This document shows, piece by piece, positions 18,513 to 27,931 of a DNA stretch of 58,196 nucleotides; within the stretch, counting starts at the first letter, position 1, and each line of letters begins with the position of its first letter. Below the pieces are notes generated by a model, which worked only from the letters and a program-made list of their open reading frames with translations, was not told the origin of the DNA and did no database searches. This stretch comes from 4572-123 sp002084545 (lineage in GTDB: Bacteria > Desulfobacterota > Desulfobacteria > Desulfobacterales > 4572-123), in assembly GCA_029939715.1 (NCBI GenBank), contig JAOZSJ010000008.1, forward strand, positions 1-58,196. The letters run 5' to 3'. Both the position numbers and the translations under genes were made by a program.

Positions 18513-19550
18513 ATGATACGGGCGGGTATTATCGGAGCGACCGGATATGCCGGAGCGGAACTGGTGAGAATTCTGGCGGGACATCCCGGCGTTGAACTGA
18601 CGGCCGTCACTTCAAGACGATATGCCGGCAAACCCTTTGGAGAAGTTTTTCCCGCCATGGCCGGAGTTGTGGATCTTGTTTGTGAAGAGCTGGATATTGC
18701 CGGTCTTTGCGGTCGAACGGATGTGGTTTTTCTGGCCCTGCCGCATAAAATTCCCATGGCCCTGGTGCCCGAGATCGCCGGGCTGGGCAAAAAAGTGGTA
18801 GATCTTTCCGCTGATTTCAGGTTTTCCGATATCGGCCTTTACGAGCAGCATTACCAGGCTCATACTGCAAAGGAATTGAATAAAGACGCGGTATACGGAT
18901 TGTGTGAAATATATCGGGAAAAAATCAGAAAAGCCGTGATAATCGGCAACCCCGGCTGCTATCCCACAAGTATTCTGCTGCCGCTGATTCCTTTGCTGAA
19001 AAAGGGGCTCATCAACCCTGATACTATTATTTCCGATTCAAAATCAGGAGTAAGCGGTGCTGGTCGGTCTGTTTCTCTGACCACCCATTTCTGTGAAGTG
19101 AATGAATCTTATCGGGCGTATAAAATTGCCGCCCATCGCCACAACCCGGAGATTAACGAAGTATTGACCCGGGAGGCCGGATCGCCGGTTCACATCACCT
19201 TCGTGCCCCATCTGGTGCCCATGACAAGGGGTATGCTTACGACAACCTATGCGGCGCTTAATAGAGATGCAAAGGAAGCGGATATCCGCAACTGCATAGC
19301 TGACTATTATGCGGGCCGGTACTTTGTGCGAATGCGGCCCGATGAAAATCCACCAGATACCCTGCATGTGCGCGGGACAAATTTTTGTGATATCGGAGTC
19401 AGGATTGACCGGCATAATAACCGCCTGATATTGATTTCAGCCATTGACAATCTGGTCAAGGGCGCTGCCGGTCAGGCTGTTCAGAATATGAATATCATGT
19501 ATGGGCTGGATGAGGCCGCGGGTCTGGATACAGTGCCATGTCCGGTTTAA
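18513..19550 (+). CDS. argC: N-acetyl-gamma-glutamyl-phosphate reductase
   Basis: Third step of arginine synthesis: NADPH-dependent reduction of N-acetylglutamyl phosphate. The Rossmann motif GIIGATGYAGAELVRIL is at the N-terminus, the catalytic cysteine lies in IGNPGCYPTS, and KSGVSGAGR and VPHLVPMTRGM are typical. 345 residues is normal. ATG 18513 follows aaaggaa by seven bases; the upstream in-frame ATGs encode unrelated sequence. No other arginine gene is close. The ArgA-like protein at 48.5 kb is the only possible pathway partner in the window. It converges on dctM with nine bases between stops. Confidence 0.95.
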   Translation: MIRAGIIGATGYAGAELVRILAGHPGVELTAVTSRRYAGKPFGEVFPAMAGVVDLVCEELDIAGLCGRTDVVFLALPHKIPMALVPEIAGLGKKVVDLSADFRFSDIGLYEQHYQAHTAKELNKDAVYGLCEIYREKIRKAVIIGNPGCYPTSILLPLIPLLKKGLINPDTIISDSKSGVSGAGRSVSLTTHFCEVNESYRAYKIAAHRHNPEINEVLTREAGSPVHITFVPHLVPMTRGMLTTTYAALNRDAKEADIRNCIADYYAGRYFVRMRPDENPPDTLHVRGTNFCDIGVRIDRHNNRLILISAIDNLVKGAAGQAVQNMNIMYGLDEAAGLDTVPCPV

Positions 19551-19559
19551 AAAAACCTT

Positions 19560-20861
19560 TCAGCCCATCAGTCCAGGAAGAAACAGTGCGATCTGGGGGA
19601 AGGGGATCAGAATTAAAGTTCCGATCAAAAGGGCTATTATCAGGGGGAGTACACCTTTGAATATGACCTCCAGAGGCACATCCTGAGCCACGGAGTTTAC
19701 CACGTATACATTGACGCCCACCGGAGGTGTGATAACGCCGATCTGGGTTACCATGACGATGATGACGCCGAACCACATGGGATCATAGCCCATGGAATTA
19801 ACCACCGGAAAAAAGATCGGCACGGTCAGCATGATCAGGGCCAGGGCATCGATAAAACAGCCACCTATAAAATACACCATGATAATCAGGATCATTACCG
19901 CCCAGGACGGCAGGTTGAACCCGGTAACCCAGTTGGCAATATCAAAGGGGATGCGGGACACCGCCAGAAAATGGCCGAATACAGTGGCGCCGGCCACGAT
20001 AACAAGAATCATGCATGAAATCCGGGTGGTCTCAAAAAGTGCCTGAACAAATTCCTTAAAATTAATATTTTTTCGAAGGACTGCGATAATAAGGGTGCCG
20101 AAAGCACCGACCGCACCTGCCTCCGTGGGTGTAAAAAATCCGAGAAAAAGACCGCCCATGACCATTGCAAAGAGAATAATGGTTTCGATAAGGCCGGACA
20201 AAGACGCGATTTTTTCCTTGAAACCGGCTCTGGGCGCCCGTGGAGCCAGTTCCGGTTGCAGAGTGGTCCAGATGATAATCGTCAGAATAAACAGGATCGT
20301 CAAAAGTAATCCCGGAAGGATACCGGCCATGAACAGCTTGCCGATGGATTGTTCGGTCATGATGCCGTAGATAATAAAAATGACGCTGGGAGGCACCAGA
20401 ATACCCATGCTGCCACCGGCTGCCACCACACCGGTTGCCAGGATGTCATGATAGTTGTATTTACGCATTTCCGGCAGGGTTACGGCCGCCATGGTGGCAG
20501 CGGTGGCGTTGGTGGAACCGCAGATGGCTGCAAAACCGGTGCACGCGCCCACCGTGGCAATCGCCATGCCGCCCGGCCAGTGCCCCATGAATTTGTAGGC
20601 GACGTTAAACAGCCGGCTGCTGATGCCGGCATGAAATGCAATCTGCCCCATGAGTATGAAAAGAGGAATAACGGTGAGATTGTAACTGCTGAAAACATCG
20701 AAGATATCCTTGGTCATCATGCTGAGTGCGGCATCAAAGCCCACCACCGTGCCGAAACCCACAACGCCTATCAACGCCATGAGAAATCCAACGGGCATTT
20801 TTGAGAAAATCAGGATAAAAAGTGCTGTAAGACCGATGACGCCTGCAAGTGTAGGAGACAT
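19560..20861 (-). CDS. dctM: TRAP transporter large permease (DctM)
   Basis: 433 residues, about twelve hydrophobic segments, the sodium-coupled transport subunit of a tripartite ATP-independent periplasmic transporter. Typical blocks are VGFLMALIGVVGF, GSTNATAATMAAVTLPEM, GSMGILVPPSVIFIIYG and PTEAGAVGAFGTL. It lies 80 bases after dctQ in the order P-Q-M on the minus strand. Substrate is fixed by DctP and is probably an organic acid, but is not readable here. Confidence 0.93.
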   Translation of the reverse strand: MSPTLAGVIGLTALFILIFSKMPVGFLMALIGVVGFGTVVGFDAALSMMTKDIFDVFSSYNLTVIPLFILMGQIAFHAGISSRLFNVAYKFMGHWPGGMAIATVGACTGFAAICGSTNATAATMAAVTLPEMRKYNYHDILATGVVAAGGSMGILVPPSVIFIIYGIMTEQSIGKLFMAGILPGLLLTILFILTIIIWTTLQPELAPRAPRAGFKEKIASLSGLIETIILFAMVMGGLFLGFFTPTEAGAVGAFGTLIIAVLRKNINFKEFVQALFETTRISCMILVIVAGATVFGHFLAVSRIPFDIANWVTGFNLPSWAVMILIIMVYFIGGCFIDALALIMLTVPIFFPVVNSMGYDPMWFGVIIVMVTQIGVITPPVGVNVYVVNSVAQDVPLEVIFKGVLPLIIALLIGTLILIPFPQIALFLPGLMG

Positions 20862-20941
20862 ATTCTCATCTTTCGCAATGCGATCCGGACGCCCTTGAGG
20901 GGCATCCGGGAAATTAAGTTTACAATAAGGCGGTTTGTTTA

Positions 20942-21442
20942 TTAATCGTTACTATTTGTCTTTTTAACAATTTTAAAGATCGATTCGAAAGACCGAAAAA
21001 AAAGCACAAGACTCAACATGCCGCATCCAAGAGCGATTCCAAAAACATAGGGATGGATAGGCATTTGCAGTGTCATGGAGACTTCACCCGAGTTTTTTAA
21101 ATCCAGGGCATACAAGATGCTCTGCCAGGTAATAACTGTAAATAAAAGCGCGCAGATGATTGAATTTATGAATTCAATCAGTGTCTGCAGCTTTGGTGAG
21201 AGTTTCTGAACCAGAAAATCCACTGCAATATGTCCGCGCTCGGTTGTGGTATGAGCCAGGGAAAAACTGACAAATGTCGCCCCCAGCAGGCCCACTATTT
21301 CATAGGTGCCCGGGATAGGGCAGCGCAAAATTCTTAACAGTACATCCGCACAGGTCAGCAGCATCATGGCAGTTACCGCGATTGCCGCTATCCAGTTAAA
21401 CCAGCGTGCCGGTGGGTGAAGCTGTTTTTCAAGTTGCAGCAA
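20942..21442 (-). CDS. dctQ: TRAP transporter small permease (DctQ)
   Basis: 166 residues, four membrane spans, family block LLGATFVSFSLAHTTTERGHIAVD. The reading frame begins at TTG 21442 with aggagag seven bases upstream; there is no ATG before the conserved part. It sits between dctP and dctM, 26 bases after the dctP stop. Confidence 0.9.
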   Translation of the reverse strand: MLQLEKQLHPPARWFNWIAAIAVTAMMLLTCADVLLRILRCPIPGTYEIVGLLGATFVSFSLAHTTTERGHIAVDFLVQKLSPKLQTLIEFINSIICALLFTVITWQSILYALDLKNSGEVSMTLQMPIHPYVFGIALGCGMLSLVLFFRSFESIFKIVKKTNSND

Positions 21443-21468
21443 AACAAAACTCTCCTGGTATATGGCTA

Positions 21469-22488
21469 TTATTTATTTTTATCTATCAGTTCATAGAGCA
21501 GGTTCACGGATTTTTCCCCTGCCAGCCCCTTGCCGGCGGCCGCTTTAATATATCCGTCAATAACCGGCTGAACCGCGGATTTCCATTGTGCACTTTCACT
21601 ATCAGACAGGGAAATGATCTCATTGCCGAGGCTGAGAGTAAACCGGCGGCCCTCCCTGTCTCCATTGTCCCAGGCCTTGCCATGTACATCGATCCATTCA
21701 TTGCTGACATCCGTAAAGATCTTTTGAATATTCCCGGGAAGGTTGTTCCATTTTTTAAGGTTCATAACTACATACATGGAGGTGGTATAACCGACGCTGA
21801 AACAATCGGTGGTTGATTTGATAACTTCTCCCTGGTGCCAGCCTTTAAGTACTTCGATGGGGCCGAAAGTGCCTTCCACTACACCTTTCTGCAATGATTC
21901 GTAGGTGGATCCCTGGGACATGGCTACAGGCACTCCGCCTAATGATTTAACCACTTTGGCGCTTAAACCGGTGGACCTTATTTTCATATCTTTCAGGTCG
22001 GCAAGATTGTGGACCGGTTTTTTTGTATGCAGCAGTCCGGGACCGTGAGCATGGAGGTAGAGGACTTTTACGTCGGACAGTTCAGCCGGCTGAATTGCTT
22101 TATAAAAATCATTTGCCACACGGGTTGCAACCGCCCCGCTGGGGTAACCCAATGGAAGATCTATGGCTTCCATTACTGGAAATTTCCCCCTGGTATAGGC
22201 AAAACAGGACATGCCAAGATCTGATATCCCCTTGACAACGCCGTCGTAGCACTGGTTGGCCTTGGTCAGGGTGCCGCCGGGAAATACGGTAATTTTTACC
22301 TGGCCGCCGGTCCGTTTTTCAATTTCTTCGGCCCATGCAATGCCGGCCTTGCATTGATCATGGGACGGTGGAAAGAAAATGCTGTAGTTGAGTGAAATGG
22401 TTTTCGCGTAAGCCGGCATCGAGAGCATGAAAGCTGCCAAGACAAGCAAAAACATCAGGGGAAATGCAAAAATACGATTTGTTTTCAT
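21469..22488 (-). CDS. dctP: TRAP transporter substrate-binding protein (DctP family)
   Basis: Periplasmic binding protein. Sec signal peptide (MKTNRIFAFPLMFLLVLAAF, cleavage near PAYA-K). The family pattern VRSTGLSAKVV-like MKIRSTGLSAKVVKSLGGVP holds the arginine that usually binds a carboxylate. Start chosen at ATG 22488, preceded by aaggaga; an in-frame ATG eight codons upstream lacks a good site. First gene of dctPQM, so its promoter should lie in 22489-22600. Confidence 0.92.
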   Translation of the reverse strand: MKTNRIFAFPLMFLLVLAAFMLSMPAYAKTISLNYSIFFPPSHDQCKAGIAWAEEIEKRTGGQVKITVFPGGTLTKANQCYDGVVKGISDLGMSCFAYTRGKFPVMEAIDLPLGYPSGAVATRVANDFYKAIQPAELSDVKVLYLHAHGPGLLHTKKPVHNLADLKDMKIRSTGLSAKVVKSLGGVPVAMSQGSTYESLQKGVVEGTFGPIEVLKGWHQGEVIKSTTDCFSVGYTTSMYVVMNLKKWNNLPGNIQKIFTDVSNEWIDVHGKAWDNGDREGRRFTLSLGNEIISLSDSESAQWKSAVQPVIDGYIKAAAGKGLAGEKSVNLLYELIDKNK

Positions 22489-22897
22489 TTTTTTCTCCTT
22501 TACCAATTTCAAAGTTAGGATGTAGCTGAAAAGCCGTTCAGTAGTACATTACCGGTTAAAACCGGATATCGTAAATAAAATTTTAAAGCTGGGTAATTTA
22601 AAGAATTGTTAACCGGAAAGCTCGCCTATTTATCGTATGGATAAACAGCAAGCCTTTAATACAGATATGGATAATAACTTGTAGGTCTCTTTTGCATAAA
22701 ATCCTGCTTATTCTTAATATTTGGTTACCTATCTATCCTTTTTTGGAATCGAATGTCAAGTAATTTTTGCACGAGTCCTCGGGGTTCTTGTCTTGACATA
22801 ATTATTTGATTGGATTAATTAATACGAAATTTAACGTTATCCGATACGGGTACGCTTTTTAACATCCCAAATTTTAATATTGAAAGGAGATTGAAAA
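22489..22897. other. Divergent intergenic region between dctP and folD
   Basis: About 400 AT-rich bases with no coding frame. It carries a palindrome ccggttaaaaccgg (22552-22565), echoed by ttaaccgg about 50 bases later, in the position of an operator for dctPQM, and a candidate folD promoter listed separately. The palindrome is seen directly; its function is inference. Confidence 0.45.
22793..22821 (+). promoter_or_regulatory. Candidate folD promoter
   Basis: A perfect TTGACA (22793-22798) is followed after 17 bases by TAATTA (22816-22821), a weak -10 match in a very AT-rich stretch. It lies about 100 bases before the folD start. Confidence 0.4.
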
Positions 22898-23806
22898 ATG
22901 TCAGCAACACTGATCAAGGGTACTGAAATCCGGGAGCAGATTCTTGAGGAAATTACTGCCGAAGTATCTGAAATAAAGGAAAAACACGGTGTCGTGCCAG
23001 GACTTGTGACTATTCTGGTAGGTGCAAATCCGGCATCCATGTCCTATGTAACTCTTAAGATTAAAACCGCCCATCGGGTCGGTTTTAATGAAATCCAGGA
23101 CAGTCAGCCCGTGGATATTTCAGAGGAAGATCTGCTGGCCCTTATTGATAAATACAACAATGACGATTCCATTAATGGTATTCTGGTTCAGCTCCCGCTT
23201 CCCAAACATATCGATGATAAAAAGGTTCTAAATGCCATTGATCCGGACAAGGATGTGGATGGTTTTCATCCGGTCAACGTCGGAAGACTCATGATCGGCG
23301 GTGACGAGGTTAAATTTCCTCCCTGTACACCGGCGGGAATTCAAGAGATGATCGTACGCGCCGGAGTTGAAACCAGCGGCGCTGAAGTGGTCGTCGTGGG
23401 TCGATCCAATATCGTGGGTAAACCCATTGCCAACATGATGCTCCAGAAAGGTCCCGGCGCCAATTCCACTGTTACCGTTGTTCATACACGAACCAAAGAT
23501 ATGGATCAGCATTGCAAACGGGCCGACATCCTGATCGTTGCGGCCGGCGTGCCGGATCTGGTAAAGCCCGAGTGGATAAAACCCGGAGCCTGTGTCATAG
23601 ATGTGGGCGTCAACCGGGTAGGAGAGAAAATCAGTGAAAAAACCGGGAAGAAAATTGCTATCCTGAAGGGCGATGTCGATTTTAATGCCGCTAAGGAAAT
23701 TGCGGGATATATTACACCGGTTCCCGGCGGCGTCGGCCCCATGACCATTACCATGCTGATGAAAAATACTTTAAAATCACTTAAGTTTAAACTGGGTATT
23801 GTCTAA
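22898..23806 (+). CDS. folD: Bifunctional methylenetetrahydrofolate dehydrogenase / methenyltetrahydrofolate cyclohydrolase
   Basis: Interconverts 5,10-methylene-, methenyl- and 10-formyl-tetrahydrofolate; in sulfate reducers it also serves the methyl branch of the Wood-Ljungdahl pathway. The catalytic YVTLKIKTA (Tyr and Lys), GILVQLPLPKHID, PCTPAGIQEM, VVGRSNIVGKPIANMM and VPGGVGPMTITML motifs are all present. 302 residues is normal. aaggaga precedes the ATG by eight bases and a strong terminator follows, so it is likely monocistronic. Confidence 0.97.
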   Translation: MSATLIKGTEIREQILEEITAEVSEIKEKHGVVPGLVTILVGANPASMSYVTLKIKTAHRVGFNEIQDSQPVDISEEDLLALIDKYNNDDSINGILVQLPLPKHIDDKKVLNAIDPDKDVDGFHPVNVGRLMIGGDEVKFPPCTPAGIQEMIVRAGVETSGAEVVVVGRSNIVGKPIANMMLQKGPGANSTVTVVHTRTKDMDQHCKRADILIVAAGVPDLVKPEWIKPGACVIDVGVNRVGEKISEKTGKKIAILKGDVDFNAAKEIAGYITPVPGGVGPMTITMLMKNTLKSLKFKLGIV

Positions 23807-23816
23807 ATTCTCCGAG

Positions 23817-23858
23817 ATATAAACAAGGGGAGAAACAGCTTCCCTTGTTTATATTGCG
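23817..23858 (+). terminator. Terminator after folD
   Basis: atataaacaaggg (23817-23829) and cccttgtttatat (23842-23854) are perfect 13-base complements with a 12-base loop, 11 bases after the folD stop. The tail is only moderately T-rich, but position and stem favour a terminator; the symmetry would serve either strand. Confidence 0.75.
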
Positions 23859-23943
23859 GTTTAAATTATCTTAACCCATACTTTCCGGATATATCTGGTA
23901 TCTTATTACTGGAAAATACAGACCATAAACAACTGGTTTGAGT

Positions 23944-24879
23944 ATGCGCAATAAGCTGTCCATTTTGATATTGAGTCCCAGGGGAATGCAACTGAGGCAG
24001 ATCACCGTTTCAACGGCTTTTCTGTATTTATCTGTTTTTGCAGGCGTTGCCCTTATGTCCCTGGCAGGCTATGGCATTTTTGATTATATCAGTGCCGGAA
24101 AAAACGCTGCTCGTGCTGTAGTTCTTGCAAAAAAAGTCTCTTCTCAGCAGGAAAAAATTGCTCACCAGCAAAAACAGATACAAGAATTTGCAAATGATAT
24201 TGATGAATTAAAATCCAAGCTTGTTACTTTGAACCAATTTGAGAAAAAAATCAGGGTTATGGCGGATATCCTGGATACAGACCGGCAGGAAGGTTTCTTC
24301 GGTATCGGTGGATTTATTCCCGATGATCCGGACCTCAATGGCATGATGGATCACGGGACAGCTTTAAACAGTCATTTTTTGCGCGGGATGCATGCCCGGA
24401 TAAACCAGCTTGAAACCGTCTCAATCCAACAGGGACTTCAGTTTGAAACACTGCTGCAATATCTGGAAAACCGGAAAAGCATTCTGGATTGCACCCCTTC
24501 CATACGTCCTGCCAAGGGATGGATATCATCAAGTTTCGGATATCGAAAAAATCCTTTTACCGGCAGGCGTGAAATGCACAAAGGGCTTGATATTGCAAAT
24601 CATAAGGGCACTCCCATCATAGCCTCTGCCGCCGGAGTTGTGACGTATGTGGGCCGAAAAGGACTGCTGGGTAATATTGTTGAAATTAATCATGGTCATG
24701 GATTTGTTACCCGTTATGGACATATCTCCAAGGCTTTGATAAAAAAAGGACAAAAAATTAAAAGAGGTGAGGAAATAGCGAAAATGGGCAATACCGGGAG
24801 AAGTACCGGTCCCCATCTGCATTATGAAATCAGGCTTAACGGTATTCAGGTAAATCCCCAGAAATATATTCTCAATTAG
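23944..24879 (+). CDS. M23-family peptidase with coiled coil (murein hydrolase-like)
   Basis: 311 residues: one membrane span near the N-terminus (about 22-48), a coiled-coil stretch (SSQQEKIAHQQKQIQEFAND), then a C-terminal LytM/M23 zinc-peptidase domain. Zinc ligands are in MHKGLDIA (H, D) and PHLHYEIRLNG (HxH). Such proteins cut peptidoglycan cross-links or activate amidases at the cell envelope. I place the start at ATG 23944; a TTG two codons upstream is possible. secA follows after 85 bases, a frequent neighbour pair. Confidence 0.88.
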   Translation: MRNKLSILILSPRGMQLRQITVSTAFLYLSVFAGVALMSLAGYGIFDYISAGKNAARAVVLAKKVSSQQEKIAHQQKQIQEFANDIDELKSKLVTLNQFEKKIRVMADILDTDRQEGFFGIGGFIPDDPDLNGMMDHGTALNSHFLRGMHARINQLETVSIQQGLQFETLLQYLENRKSILDCTPSIRPAKGWISSSFGYRKNPFTGRREMHKGLDIANHKGTPIIASAAGVVTYVGRKGLLGNIVEINHGHGFVTRYGHISKALIKKGQKIKRGEEIAKMGNTGRSTGPHLHYEIRLNGIQVNPQKYILN

Positions 24880-24964
24880 CGTCCTTACAGCACTTCCTTT
24901 TATCTCCACCAGGACAAACGCATTTAAAAAGCAATCGTTGTTAATTACAAGGAGTTCCTGATTT

Positions 24965-27493
24965 ATGTTTTTTGATTTTTTAACTAAAATTTTTGGCAGC
25001 AGCAATGAGCGTGAATTAAAAAAGCTCAGGCCGATTGTTGATAAAATCAACGCCCTTGAAGGCGAAATGCAGGCCATGGATGATGCGCGCCTTAAATCCC
25101 AGACTGCAACATTTAAAGAGCGTCTTGCAAACGGTGAGCCTCTTGATGATATTCTGCCCGAAGCCTTTGCGACAGTCCGGGAAGCTTCCGTCAGAACCCT
25201 AAAGATGAGGCACTTTGATGTCCAGCTCATCGGCGGAATCGTGCTCCATCAGGGCAGGATCGCCGAAATGAAAACAGGGGAAGGAAAAACTCTGGTGGCC
25301 ACACTGCCCGGGTATCTGAATGCTCTTACCGGACACGGGGTCCATGTGATAACGGTTAACGATTACCTGGCACGCCGGGATACTGAATGGATGGGACAGA
25401 TCTACAGGTTTATGGGCCTGAGTGTCGGCACCATTTTACATGGACTGGATGACCATGAGCGCAAACTTGCCTATCATTCCGACATCACCTATGGGACCAA
25501 CAATGAATTCGGCTTTGATTATTTAAGGGATAATATGAAGTTTGACGGCGATTCCCTGGTCCAGCCTGAACTTAACTATGCCATCGTTGATGAGGTCGAC
25601 AGTATCCTCATCGACGAAGCCCGGACGCCCCTTATCATTTCCGGACCGGCGGAAAAATCCACCAGTCTTTACTATCAGGTGAACAGCATCATTCCCGGGC
25701 TGAAACCGGAACGCCACTATACTATTGACGAGAAGGCCAAAACCGTGGTGCTCACGGAAGACGGTGTTGCCCATGCCGAAAAAGTGTTGAAAGTCGAAAA
25801 CCTGTACGATCCCAAATATATCGAACTGCTGCATCATATCAACCAGGGGCTCAAGGCGCATACGCTTTTCAAAAGGGATGTGGATTATATTGTTAAGCGC
25901 GGCGAAGTGATTATCGTTGATGAGTTTACCGGCCGCCTGATGCCCGGGAGACGGTACAGCGAGGGGCTGCATCAGGCCCTGGAAGCCAAGGAAAATGTTA
26001 AAATCGAAAATGAAAACCAGACATTGGCCACTATTACCTTCCAGAACTATTTTCGGATGTATGACAAGCTGGCCGGCATGACCGGTACGGCCGACACCGA
26101 GGCGGCCGAATTTAAAAAAATCTATGATCTGGATGTGAATGTTATCCCCACTCACCGGCCCATGATCCGCAAGGACTATCCGGATGTTATCTATAAAACC
26201 CGTAAGGAAAAATTTGATGCGGCCCTGGAAGAGATCATCGAACTTCATCGAAAAGGCCAGCCTGTGCTGGTGGGAACAATCTCCATCGATGTCTCGGAGA
26301 GTTTCAGCAGGAAATTGAAAAAACGAGGTATCAAACACACGGTTCTGAATGCGAAAAATCATGAAAAAGAGGCTGAAATCGTGTCCATGGCCGGCCAGAA
26401 AGGGGCTGTGACCATTTCAACCAATATGGCAGGCCGGGGAACCGACATAGTACTGGGCGACGGAGTAATCGAACTGGGCGGATTGCATATCCTGGGAACG
26501 GAAAGGCACGAGAGCCGACGCATTGACAATCAGCTCCGGGGACGTTCCGGACGCCAGGGTGATCCGGGATCGTCCCGGTTTTATCTGGCACTGGAGGATG
26601 ACCTGCTCAGGATATTCGGGGGTGATCGAATCACCGGCATCATGGAAAAACTCGGCATGGAGGAAGGAGAACCCATTGAACACAACCTTATCAGCCGGGC
26701 CATTGAAAATGCTCAGGCCAAGGTTGAGGGGCATAATTTTGATATCCGTAAGCAGTTGATTGAATATGACGATGTGATGAACCAGCAGCGGGAGGTAATT
26801 TACAAACAGCGACGGGCCACATTAACAGGTGATGATTTACGGGATTCCATACTGGAAATGATTGAGGAAAAGAGCCGAGAAATCGCCGATGCGTTTGCCG
26901 ACGAAAGAGCCCTGCCCGAAGAATGGGATTTCAAAGGCATCCGGGAGTCTGTGTTTAAGCATTTCAGCTTCAGACTGGGAACATTTGATGAAGATACTAT
27001 AGACGGACTGACCGGTGAGGGACTGGCCGGGTTGATTAACGATGCGGCCGTTGAAGTTTACAGGGAAAAGGAGCAACTGATCGGCGAAACCGAGATTCGG
27101 AACCTGGAAAGGATCGTCATGCTCCAGGCTGTTGACAGCCTGTGGAAAGATCACCTTCTGAGCATGGATCACCTGAAAGAGGGAATCGGCCTTAGAGGTT
27201 ACGCCCAGCAGAATCCTTTGATCGTTTACAAAAAAGAAGGATTTGACATGTTTCAGGAGATGATTGCCAGGATTAAAGAGGAAACCCTGTCCATCATGTT
27301 CCGGATACAGATCGCAGAGCCGGAAAAGATTGATAAACTTCAGCAGAAAAATGAACAGAACCTGACCTTTTCAAGCGGCGATGAATCGGATAACAGAAAA
27401 AAGCCGGTTAAGCGTACCAATAAAAAAATCGGCAGGAACGATCCCTGCCCCTGCGGCAGCGGGAAAAAGTATAAAAAATGCTGTGGGAAATAA
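24965..27493 (+). CDS. secA: Preprotein translocase ATPase SecA
   Basis: Motor of the Sec export pathway. Walker A MKTGEGKTLVATLP has its lysine at 108, as in E. coli; Walker B is VDEVDSILIDEARTPL; further TGTADTEAAEF, NMAGRGTDIVLG and RGRSGRQGDPGSSRFYLALED motifs are intact. The C-terminal zinc tail NDPCPCGSGKKYKKCCG that binds SecB and phospholipid is present. 842 residues is within range. aaggag lies nine bases before the ATG. Confidence 0.98.
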   Translation: MFFDFLTKIFGSSNERELKKLRPIVDKINALEGEMQAMDDARLKSQTATFKERLANGEPLDDILPEAFATVREASVRTLKMRHFDVQLIGGIVLHQGRIAEMKTGEGKTLVATLPGYLNALTGHGVHVITVNDYLARRDTEWMGQIYRFMGLSVGTILHGLDDHERKLAYHSDITYGTNNEFGFDYLRDNMKFDGDSLVQPELNYAIVDEVDSILIDEARTPLIISGPAEKSTSLYYQVNSIIPGLKPERHYTIDEKAKTVVLTEDGVAHAEKVLKVENLYDPKYIELLHHINQGLKAHTLFKRDVDYIVKRGEVIIVDEFTGRLMPGRRYSEGLHQALEAKENVKIENENQTLATITFQNYFRMYDKLAGMTGTADTEAAEFKKIYDLDVNVIPTHRPMIRKDYPDVIYKTRKEKFDAALEEIIELHRKGQPVLVGTISIDVSESFSRKLKKRGIKHTVLNAKNHEKEAEIVSMAGQKGAVTISTNMAGRGTDIVLGDGVIELGGLHILGTERHESRRIDNQLRGRSGRQGDPGSSRFYLALEDDLLRIFGGDRITGIMEKLGMEEGEPIEHNLISRAIENAQAKVEGHNFDIRKQLIEYDDVMNQQREVIYKQRRATLTGDDLRDSILEMIEEKSREIADAFADERALPEEWDFKGIRESVFKHFSFRLGTFDEDTIDGLTGEGLAGLINDAAVEVYREKEQLIGETEIRNLERIVMLQAVDSLWKDHLLSMDHLKEGIGLRGYAQQNPLIVYKKEGFDMFQEMIARIKEETLSIMFRIQIAEPEKIDKLQQKNEQNLTFSSGDESDNRKKPVKRTNKKIGRNDPCPCGSGKKYKKCCGK

Positions 27494-27604
27494 GATATCG
27501 CAGGTAATCCGTGAGACCCGGTCTTATGGAATTTTGATTTAAAGCCTGTTGCCGAACCACAACTTCTCACTTTTCACTGTTCATTAATGAGGAATGCGGG
27601 AACA

Positions 27605-27928
27605 ATGACCCCAACGCATGGAGCCGGACCTGAAACTGAAAACCATGTGGTCACCCGGGTCGAGGATCAAATCCGGGAACCGTCAATGTATAAAGTTCTG
27701 CTGTTGAACGATGACTATACATCCATGGAGTTTGTGGTTGAAATTCTGATCAATGTTTTTCATAAATCCATTGAGGACGCCACGGCCGTAATGTTGAAGG
27801 TTCATCGTCTTGGTGTCGGCCTGTGCGGAGTATACACCCAGGATGTGGCTGAAACTAAAATTGAACAGGTCCATGCCATGGCGCGTGAAAAAGATTTTCC
27901 GCTCAGGTGTATAATGGAGAGGGAATAG
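27605..27928 (+). CDS. clpS: ATP-dependent Clp protease adaptor ClpS
   Basis: Adaptor that delivers N-degron proteins to ClpA-ClpP. The core YKVLLLNDDYTSMEFVVEIL, with the DD residues that hold the N-terminal amino group, is intact, followed by VMLKVHRLGVGLCGVYTQDVAETK. About 107 residues from ATG 27605 (gaggaa ten bases upstream); ATG 27587 in the same frame is an alternative. It is followed three bases later by clpA. Confidence 0.93.
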   Translation: MTPTHGAGPETENHVVTRVEDQIREPSMYKVLLLNDDYTSMEFVVEILINVFHKSIEDATAVMLKVHRLGVGLCGVYTQDVAETKIEQVHAMAREKDFPLRCIMERE

Positions 27929-27931
27929 ATT